A stretch of 10,584 nt of DNA from CAYRYU01 sp964428355 (GTDB taxonomy: Bacteria > Muiribacteriota > Ozemobacteria > Ozemobacterales > Ozemobacteraceae). The stretch spans positions 1 to 10,584 of the forward strand of contig CAYRYU010000163.1 of the NCBI GenBank assembly GCA_964428355.1, written 5' to 3'. Below, in pieces: positions 5,121 to 10,584 of the stretch. The position numbers and the translations under genes are program-made. The notes beneath the pieces were generated by a model. That model made no database searches. It was given only the letters and a program-made list of their open reading frames with translations, and was not told the origin of the DNA. Position 1 is the first letter of the stretch, and each line of letters begins with the position of its first letter.

Positions 5121-7229
5121 ATGAAAATCCTCCAGTTCATAAACGCCTTGACCTGGGGGGGGGCACAAACCCTCCTTCTGGACCTTGGGTGTTTCCTCAG
5201 GGACCAGGGCCACGAGGTCAGGATCGTCGCGTTTCGGGACGGCCCGGTTGGAGCTATGATGAGGACGAGGGGCCTCCCTGTTTGTATTCTCGGGGAAGGC
5301 TGGCTCGACCTGGCGGGCTTCCTGCGCCTGAGGGGAATCCTGCGCGATTTCCAGCCGGATGTGGTCCATTCGCACCTGTTTCGGGCGACTTTCTGGGCAA
5401 GGCTTTCGAGAGATTCTTTTCCGCAAGGATCGCTCGTGACCTCGATCCATGGATTCGAGACGACGTGGTTTCACAAGCTGGAGAAGCTGATGAACGGCTC
5501 CTCCGACCGGTTCATTTTTCCCAGCCGGTTCCTCCGGGACTGGTACTCCTCGAACATAGCCCACGGACCCGCCCAACGAGGTCTGGTCGCCTATCCGGGA
5601 GCGGTCAAGCATCCTCCCCCGGCCGTCCGGGGCCCGGGGGATCCCATTCGGATAGGAACGCTGTCCCGCCTTCACCCGGTGAAGGGTGTCGATCTCCTGC
5701 TGGAGGCGTGCTCAGGAATGGCGGCCGAAGGGAAAAGCTTCCGCCTGGTCATCGGAGGTGAAGGCCGGAACCTCGAGAACCTGAGATCGATAGCCAACCG
5801 GCTCGGATTGGGCGACCAGGTGGAGTTCGCCGGTCCCATCCAGGCTCGAAGGGAGTTCCTCCAAAATCTCGACATCTTCGTTGCACCTTCCCTCGAGGAG
5901 GCCTTCGGAATAAGTATCTGCGAAGCGATGGAGAGGGGCGTGCCGGTCGTGGCGAGCGCGGTAGGGGGGATTCCCGAGATAGTCAGGGAGGGAATCGATG
6001 GGCTGCTTTTTCCTCGGGGAAACGCGGCCGAATGTTCCCGGGCCTTGCGGCGTCTCATCGATGATCCTGATTTCCGCCTCCGGCTGGGGGGGGAGGCACG
6101 ACTTCGTGCCGCGACCTGTTTCGACCGGAGGGAAGCTCTTGAACGCCATCTCCAGGCCTATAGGGAAGCGGTCCGGGAGCGCCCTGGAAAGGGCGAAAGG
6201 AAGGTTCATTTCGCAGTCTCCTCCCGTGAGCTGGGGGGCGGGGAAAGAATGGCTCTGGCTCTAGCATCCTCTCTCGGAAAAAGGGGCTGGCGGGTTTCCG
6301 CAACCTGCGCTGGTTCCCCGCTTTCGAAGGAGTTCCTCCGGATCACTCCCGAAGTGAGTTCCGCCTCGTTGCGCGCCGGGGGGCTCTTCTTCGGCCTCAG
6401 GTTCGCTCGTGATCTTTCCCTCCGTGCCGGGGCGGCGGTGAGTTGTCATCTGAACCGGGCCGCTTTGGTAGGGGGAATTCTCCGGCGAATCAGGGGACCT
6501 CTGGTTACCGCCCATGTCCATGGTCTCAATCGCGCCGTCTACTACCGGGATTGCGACAGGCTGATCGCCGTTTCCGAAGCCGTGGGGGAATGCCTTCGGG
6601 GGCAGGGAGTCCCAGGTTCCCAGATAACGGTGGTTCCAAACTGCATTCCCGGTGAAGCCGTGGTCCGGGATCTACCTCCCGGGCCGACCTGGACGATCCT
6701 CATTCCGGCCAAACTCCATCCGAACAAGGGACACCGATGGGCCCTGGATGCGATTTCCAACAACCTTCATCGTCTTCCAGACCTCCGGATCTGGCTCCTG
6801 GGAAAGGGCCCAGCCCGGGAAGAGCTGGAGCGCGTTTTCAAGAGCAGCCCTCTCGGGGACCGGCTCGTCTTCTGGGGTTTTCGGAGCAGACTCGACCGGT
6901 TCTACGCGCAGGCGCATCTGATTCTGCTACCCTCACTGGCGGAAGGCATTCCCCTTACACTTCTCGAGGGAATGCGCTGGGGGATCCCCTGCGTTGCGAC
7001 GGGAATAGGAGGAATCCCGGAAATCATCGAGGACCGCGTGAACGGAAGACTTGTACAGCCCGAAAATGCGGAGATGCTCGTCTCCGTCCTGGAAACCACG
7101 CTGCAGACTGAAGAGTGGAAGACCCTGTCGAAGGGCGCCCGGGAAAAGTTCGGCCAGGTAAATCGTTACGAGGAGATGGTGGATCGTTTCGAGGAGCTTC
7201 TTTCCGATAATCGGGGCGAGGTGACGTGA
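5121..7229 (+). CDS. Double glycosyltransferase: two fused GT4-like (GT-B fold) modules
   Basis: A 702-residue cytoplasmic or membrane-associated enzyme made of two complete glycosyltransferase modules. Module 1 (about 1-358) starts with MKILQFINALTWGGAQ, the usual acceptor-side glycine loop, and has VHSH (82-85), SIHG (108-111), SRLHPVKG (182-189) and the EX7E pair Glu260/Glu268, followed by GVPVVAS and GGIPE. Module 2 (about 362-695) repeats the layout: SRELGGGER (368-376), AHVHG (464-468), AKLHPNKG (530-537), Glu608/Glu616 in EGIPLTLLE, then GIPCVATGIGGIPE. Both keep the donor-binding Lys and the glutamates, so both look active and would add two sugars in succession. The linker is only a few residues and module 2 has no start codon of its own nearby, so this is a true fusion. 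It is first in the operon. The Shine-Dalgarno before the ATG is weak (AGGGTGA, very close). Donors and acceptor are unknown; a surface glycan or LPS core is inferred from context. Confidence 0.9.
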   Translation: MKILQFINALTWGGAQTLLLDLGCFLRDQGHEVRIVAFRDGPVGAMMRTRGLPVCILGEGWLDLAGFLRLRGILRDFQPDVVHSHLFRATFWARLSRDSFPQGSLVTSIHGFETTWFHKLEKLMNGSSDRFIFPSRFLRDWYSSNIAHGPAQRGLVAYPGAVKHPPPAVRGPGDPIRIGTLSRLHPVKGVDLLLEACSGMAAEGKSFRLVIGGEGRNLENLRSIANRLGLGDQVEFAGPIQARREFLQNLDIFVAPSLEEAFGISICEAMERGVPVVASAVGGIPEIVREGIDGLLFPRGNAAECSRALRRLIDDPDFRLRLGGEARLRAATCFDRREALERHLQAYREAVRERPGKGERKVHFAVSSRELGGGERMALALASSLGKRGWRVSATCAGSPLSKEFLRITPEVSSASLRAGGLFFGLRFARDLSLRAGAAVSCHLNRAALVGGILRRIRGPLVTAHVHGLNRAVYYRDCDRLIAVSEAVGECLRGQGVPGSQITVVPNCIPGEAVVRDLPPGPTWTILIPAKLHPNKGHRWALDAISNNLHRLPDLRIWLLGKGPAREELERVFKSSPLGDRLVFWGFRSRLDRFYAQAHLILLPSLAEGIPLTLLEGMRWGIPCVATGIGGIPEIIEDRVNGRLVQPENAEMLVSVLETTLQTEEWKTLSKGAREKFGQVNRYEEMVDRFEELLSDNRGEVT

Positions 7230-7233
7230 AACC

Positions 7234-8340
7234 GTGAAGGAGTTCGGTCGGCGGATCCTGTTCCTGTCCCCGGTGCCTTTCTCCGGTCTTCGGCAACGTC
7301 ACCAGGCACTGGCCCTGGGCCTTTCCTCTATGGGAGCGAAGGTGACCTTCCTGAACCCGCTCCAAAGCGGGGGATTCGGGATCGATGAGGTTCGGAGGAG
7401 GGACAATCCCCTTGAACTGACGGTCCGCGTCCCATTCAAGGCCTCGCGCCATCCAGCACTCCAGCGGATTGCCTGCCGCATCGCCCGGGGAATCATTGTC
7501 AGAGCGGGTTTCTGGAACCCAGCTCCATCCCTGTTCTGGATAGGTGACCCGTCGCTCGCCTGGGTCATCCCCGCAATCGGAAATGCCCCTGGAGGATCGC
7601 AACCCCGGCCTGAGGGGTTCATCGTATATGATCGTTGCGATCTTCACGGCAGTTTCCCCGGCCAACGCTGCGAAGCATGGAAACGGCATGAAGAAGCCGT
7701 TTTCGCAAAATCCGGGGCGGTCTTCTGCAGTTCCCGGGAACTGATGCAGGGAATCACCCTTCCCCGCGGCGGGGGTCCCCATCTTCTTCCCAATGCCGCG
7801 AACCGGGAATGGGTGGAAAGGGGGCGGGTTCCGGGAGTCCTTCCCCCGCCGGGGCCTCCTTTCAGGGTCATCTCGGCGGGAGCCCATTTCGAATGGACCG
7901 ATTTCGCCTGGCTCGAATGGCTTGCATCGAATCCGGAAATCCGCCTTACCCTCGCCGGGCCCGGAAGGGGCGCGGGTTATGAACGCCTGCGGTCGAACCC
8001 CCGTGTGCGGGCTACGGGAACCGTTTCCCACGGCTCATTGCTGGAGATGATCTCCAAAAGCCATATCGGTGTGATTCCGTTCCTGGACCTGCCCCTCACC
8101 CGCGCGGTCGACCCGATCAAAGTGTATGAATATGCTTCCATGCGGATCCCCGTCTGGTCGAGCCCGGTTCCCGGACCTGCCGATCACCCGCTGGTGACCC
8201 GTGTCTTGCGGTTTGGGGAAAACCTCTCCGAACTTGCCCGATCGGATATCTTGTACGGTCGTTGGGAAACGGTCCCCTCCTGGGACGACCGGGTCGACGA
8301 GGCTTTGTGGGTCATCCGGAGGGCTTTTTCCCTGCCATGA
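7234..8340 (+). CDS. Diverged GT-B glycosyltransferase
   Basis: A 368-residue probable glycosyltransferase. The start RRILFLSPVPFSGLRQRHQALALGLSSMG (6-34) has the form of a GT-B N-terminal Rossmann domain. YDRCDLHGSFPG (132-143), SSREL (166-170) and LLPNAAN (184-190) occur in the order seen in GT4-like enzymes related to TuaH/WsaF-type sugar transferases. The C-terminal half has ISAGAHFEWTDFAWLEWL (213-230), LTLAGPG and DPIKVYEYASMRIPV (293-307), which replaces the EX7E motif of the neighbouring protein; the donor-site Glu of that motif is probably Glu299. The start is GTG with GAGGTG 10 nt upstream. It begins 4 bp after the double glycosyltransferase and its TGA overlaps the next ATG, so it is translated as part of the operon. 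Fold and role as a sugar transferase are well supported; the specific sugar is not. Confidence 0.78.
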   Translation: MKEFGRRILFLSPVPFSGLRQRHQALALGLSSMGAKVTFLNPLQSGGFGIDEVRRRDNPLELTVRVPFKASRHPALQRIACRIARGIIVRAGFWNPAPSLFWIGDPSLAWVIPAIGNAPGGSQPRPEGFIVYDRCDLHGSFPGQRCEAWKRHEEAVFAKSGAVFCSSRELMQGITLPRGGGPHLLPNAANREWVERGRVPGVLPPPGPPFRVISAGAHFEWTDFAWLEWLASNPEIRLTLAGPGRGAGYERLRSNPRVRATGTVSHGSLLEMISKSHIGVIPFLDLPLTRAVDPIKVYEYASMRIPVWSSPVPGPADHPLVTRVLRFGENLSELARSDILYGRWETVPSWDDRVDEALWVIRRAFSLP

Positions 8341-9302
8341 ACATTCTCGTGGTCGGATTTTTCGGGGAGGGCAACCTCGGGGACGAAGCGATCCTGGAAG
8401 GAATCGCTCTTTCGGCGGGGCCGGTTCACAATCTGATCGTGACTTCCGCGAAACGCCAAGACCGGCAAAACATCTCGACGATTCCGCGAAAGGGGTTGTC
8501 CTCCTGGCCGGCTTTTCTTGGGGCTTTGAGGAAATCCGGGCGGGTGGTTTTCACCGGTGGCCTCCTCCAGGACTGGACATTTGAAGGTGTGACGTTCTAC
8601 GCACTCAGGATGCTCGCCTCACGGTTTGCAGGAAAACCACCCGGACTCTGGGGGGTGGGAATCGGCCCTCTTCGAAAAAAAGGCTTTCAGGCACTGGCAC
8701 GAAAAGCATTGTTGGCTTCAGGTCCGGTTTGGACGCGGGATCCGGAGTCCGCCGAGCTTTTCCGCCGTTTGACCGGCCGTCCGGCCGGGCTCGGAACGGA
8801 TTGGAGTTGGGCCATCCCCACACCTTCACCAAGCCGGTCCCGGGGTTCCGAAGGACTGGTGGGAGTGAACCTTCGCCCCTGGTGCGACGGGTCCATACGC
8901 GAAACCGCGATATCCAGGCTCCGGGAGGTCCATGCGAACGGTGGGTTGGTCGGGCTACCGGCGCGAGAAGAGGACTCCCGCCTCATGGATCGTTGTTTTC
9001 CTGGAATATCGACCTGCAGGCCAACCGGCTTTCAGGACCTGGTCGGGTTCTGCCGCGGTTTGCGGGAAGGTTGGGCCATGCGTTACCATGTGCTCCTCGC
9101 CATGTTGAGGGCGAACATCCCTGTTGTTCCGCTTCCCTACGACCCAAAGGTGGTTTCCTTGTGCCTGGAAGCTGGAATCCATGAGGTTTCGGGGGAACCT
9201 TCCCCGATGCAGTCCCGCCCGGAATTCGTTCTGACGGCAAGGAATCGGTTGGTCGCGATGAGCGAGGCATTTCTGGCCCACTCCGGCCGGAATCGAGGAT
9301 AA
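8337..9302 (+). CDS. CsaB-like polysaccharide pyruvyltransferase
   Basis: A 321-residue enzyme of the polysaccharide pyruvyltransferase family, which transfers a ketal-linked pyruvate from phosphoenolpyruvate to a sugar of a surface polymer. The N-terminal FFGEGNLGDEAIL (8-20) corresponds to the conserved NxGDEA element. FTGGLLQDWTF (72-82) corresponds to the GGGLLQD motif, with Thr in place of the first Gly. GKPPGLWGVGIGPL (99-112), TRDPES (133-138) and MRYHVLLAML (248-257, where relatives have MRxH; His251) with VPLPYDPKV (264-272) complete the pattern. CsaB itself pyruvylates the cell-wall polymer that anchors S-layer proteins; here the neighbours point to an outer-membrane or LPS glycan. 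At 321 residues it is somewhat shorter than typical CsaB. The ATG overlaps the previous stop as ATGA. An upstream in-frame TTG at 8262 would add 25 residues before the Rossmann start and is less likely. Confidence 0.85.
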   Translation: MNILVVGFFGEGNLGDEAILEGIALSAGPVHNLIVTSAKRQDRQNISTIPRKGLSSWPAFLGALRKSGRVVFTGGLLQDWTFEGVTFYALRMLASRFAGKPPGLWGVGIGPLRKKGFQALARKALLASGPVWTRDPESAELFRRLTGRPAGLGTDWSWAIPTPSPSRSRGSEGLVGVNLRPWCDGSIRETAISRLREVHANGGLVGLPAREEDSRLMDRCFPGISTCRPTGFQDLVGFCRGLREGWAMRYHVLLAMLRANIPVVPLPYDPKVVSLCLEAGIHEVSGEPSPMQSRPEFVLTARNRLVAMSEAFLAHSGRNRG

Positions 9303-9307
9303 ACACG

Positions 9308-10330
9308 GTGGCTCACCCATTGGATCCCCTCCGGAAACTGTATGAGTTTCTGACTGCGGCCGAAAGAACCTTCTTCCGGCGGTTTTCCTTTCTGACTGGA
9401 AAACCCCGGGCCAAGGTGGTTTCCGTCGGGAACCTGACCATGGGGGGGACCGGGAAAACGCCCGTCCTGATGCAACTTCTCGAGGAAATGGGTCCGGAAA
9501 AGCGCTGCGTGGTGGTTTCGCGGGGCTATCGGAGCGCATGGGAACGGGGGTTCTACCTTCTGAGAGGCCGTGGGCCACATCCCCATGGCTTGACCGACGA
9601 GGCGTTGCTGGTGAATGCACGTTTTCCTGATGTTCCCGTGCTTCTGGGGAAAAACCGGTTTCATTCGTGTGTTTTCGCGGAGCGGGCATTCTCCCCTGGA
9701 GTGATCCTTCTCGACGATGGTTTCCAGTACCGGCGCGTCCGGAAGGATGTCGAACTCGTCCTCTGGGACACTCTCCAGGACCCGGCCCAGTCTGAGGTTC
9801 TCCCCGTGGGGAACCTCAGGGAACCTCTGGAGCGGGCTCTCGATGCGTCGGCGATTCTCCTGACCAGGTGTGAGTTGGCAGGGGAAGCCATGATCCGTGA
9901 GCGAAAGCGCTTCTTCTCTTCGCTGGCCCCGGGGGTTCCGCTTGTCGAGCTGAAAACCGAGGTCTCGGGATTGATCGGGCCTTACGGGGGAATGATCTCT
10001 AAAGGAAAGTTCACTGGCGACTGCATCGCTTTCGCCGCGATCGGGAACTTTTCCTCCTTCCGTCGGCAGCTCGAGGGCATTGGAATCAGGGTAGTGAAGG
10101 CCTTTCCCTTCCGGGACCATCACTTTTTCTCGTCCGAAGATCTCGACCGGCTGGGAACGGAAGCCGGACGAGCCGGCCTGAAACTGGTCTGCACTGAGAA
10201 AGACCGGGCGAAGATCCCTCCCGTGTTTCTGGAAAAAATGGGGATCCTCTCGCTCGCGATCAAGATGATTCCGGTCGAAAGCGGGACTTTGTCCGGGGTC
10301 CTGCGAAGAGCCGGCTTGATTATTCCATAA
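9308..10330 (+). CDS. lpxK: LpxK, tetraacyldisaccharide 4'-kinase (lipid A synthesis)
   Basis: A 340-residue inner-membrane-associated kinase that phosphorylates the 4' position of the lipid A disaccharide precursor, an essential late step of the Raetz pathway. The P-loop GNLTMGGTGKTP (41-52), VSRGY (70-74), DEALL (98-102), GKNR (114-117), LLDDGFQYRR (134-143), PVGNLREPLE (166-175), GNFSSF (246-251), FRDHHFF (268-274) and CTEKD (295-299) are all typical of LpxK. Length is normal. The N-terminal anchor is less hydrophobic than in the Escherichia coli enzyme and looks like an amphipathic helix (7-27). The start is GTG, with GAGGAT 7 nt upstream, 5 bp after the pyruvyltransferase stop, so it shares that operon. 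Its presence implies a diderm bacterium that makes lipid A, and it ties the upstream sugar enzymes to envelope glycolipid assembly. Confidence 0.95.
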   Translation: MAHPLDPLRKLYEFLTAAERTFFRRFSFLTGKPRAKVVSVGNLTMGGTGKTPVLMQLLEEMGPEKRCVVVSRGYRSAWERGFYLLRGRGPHPHGLTDEALLVNARFPDVPVLLGKNRFHSCVFAERAFSPGVILLDDGFQYRRVRKDVELVLWDTLQDPAQSEVLPVGNLREPLERALDASAILLTRCELAGEAMIRERKRFFSSLAPGVPLVELKTEVSGLIGPYGGMISKGKFTGDCIAFAAIGNFSSFRRQLEGIGIRVVKAFPFRDHHFFSSEDLDRLGTEAGRAGLKLVCTEKDRAKIPPVFLEKMGILSLAIKMIPVESGTLSGVLRRAGLIIP

Positions 10331-10339
10331 GCCTTTTTT
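10313..10339 (+). terminator. Weak intrinsic terminator overlapping the lpxK stop
   Basis: GGCTT (10313-10317) pairs with AAGCC (10329-10333) around an 11-nt loop and is followed at once by T6 (10334-10339). The stem is short and has a large loop, but position and T run fit the end of the four-gene operon. Confidence 0.4.
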
Positions 10340-10360
10340 CCAGTTTTGGGGTATTATTAT

Positions 10361-10380
10361 CGGGGCAATTTTTTGCCCCG
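10361..10380. repeat. Short perfect hairpin downstream of lpxK
   Basis: CGGGGCAA-TTTT-TTGCCCCG is an 8-bp perfect stem with a 4-nt loop. No T run follows it, so it may be a processing or pausing structure or a backup terminator. TATTATTAT lies just before it (10352-10360) and could be a -10-like element, but I see no good -35. Confidence 0.4.
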
Positions 10381-10505
10381 CATCAGAATGTACGGGAATG
10401 GGTAGAAATTCTCCTGTGATGCCATGCCTATCGCAGTGAATTCGGCGCGCATTCCGGGTTCGGCTCGTTCCGTTCCCGGGTTTTGGGGAATTTGGGGGAT
10501 TTTTT
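10381..10505. other. Non-coding stretch without recognised gene
   Basis: Between the hairpin and the terminal repeat there is no frame with both a plausible start and family-like sequence. The second half turns G- and T-rich in runs (GGGTTTTGGGGAATTTGGGG), a composition change typical of repeat or intergenic DNA. I see nothing functional here that I can support. Confidence 0.4.
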
Positions 10506-10509
10506 GGCG

Positions 10510-10584
10510 GTGCCCTCAAGGACTCCGCCATCCTGGCTTTTCGGGCACATTCGCCCCATCGTGGGGCTCGTGCCCTCAAGGACT
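10510..10584. repeat. 60-bp-period direct repeat reaching the window edge
   Basis: GTGCCCTCAAGGACT occurs at 10510-10524 and again at 10570-10584, exactly 60 bp apart; the second copy ends with the window. Between them GGGCAC (10543-10548) pairs with GTGCCC (10570-10575), enclosing GCCCC/GGGGC (10553-10557/10563-10567), a strong two-part hairpin. This looks like the first unit of a tandem intergenic repeat, or of an overlap left by an assembler at a contig end. Only one full period is visible, so the array length is unknown. Confidence 0.6.

Noticed and set aside
7024..8031. 335-codon minus-strand frame opposite the glycosyltransferase genes
   Set aside because: It is antisense to two coherent glycosyltransferases and shows no domain; its Pro, Gly and Arg bias is typical of a shadow frame.
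9137..10579. 480-codon minus-strand frame opposite lpxK and the terminal repeat
   Set aside because: It is long only because of GC-rich antisense bias and the in-frame 60-bp repeat. LpxK is complete on the plus strand.
10510..10584. Possible CRISPR array start
   Set aside because: Only two copies of a 15-bp repeat with 45 bp between them; too short for a CRISPR repeat, and no cas genes in the window.

Overview
This window looks like a contig from a Gram-negative (diderm) bacterium of fairly high GC content, probably a draft or metagenome assembly. The diderm inference rests on a well-preserved LpxK, the lipid A 4'-kinase, at the end of an envelope-glycan gene run. The draft inference rests on a run of exactly 100 N inside a repeat and on the window ending within a repeat. 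I cannot assign a phylum from the sequence.

Left part (1-1306): one AraC-family regulator with a GyrI-like ligand-binding domain (177-1076, +) lies between copies of a perfect palindromic repeat whose 18-bp core is GGGGACATGAGAATCTTT. The left copy is a 26-bp hairpin ending in T6/A6 on either strand. The right side holds a second hairpin, a half copy and shorter ATGTCCCC units on both sides of the 100-N gap. The far edge of this repeat block contains the stop codon of the next gene.

Middle (1304-4975, minus strand): from upstream to downstream on the minus strand come a small secreted protein of unknown function (168 aa), an intergenic stretch with several short inverted repeats, a CopA-type Cu+-exporting P1B-1 ATPase with an apparent TTG start, and a secreted Sel1-repeat protein. 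The Sel1 gene starts about ten bases after the ATPase stop and its Shine-Dalgarno overlaps that stop, so the two are probably translationally coupled.

Right part (5121-10330, plus strand): a compact four-gene envelope-glycan/LPS cluster. It holds a fusion of two complete GT4-like glycosyltransferase modules, a diverged GT-B glycosyltransferase, a CsaB-like polysaccharide pyruvyltransferase and LpxK. Intergenic distances run from a 4-bp overlap to 5 bp, so it is almost certainly one operon. The likely joint role is synthesis of lipid A plus assembly and pyruvylation of a surface glycan; the acceptor and sugars cannot be read from sequence. A weak intrinsic terminator overlaps the lpxK stop.

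The final 250 bases carry no convincing gene. They hold a small hairpin and a 60-bp-period repeat that continues to the window edge. I found no RNA gene, no CRISPR array and no recognisable transposase. Nothing here is clearly a new defence or mobile system. The items most worth a second look are the palindromic repeat block with its gap, the double glycosyltransferase fusion with its LPS context, and the inverted repeats upstream of the ATPase.
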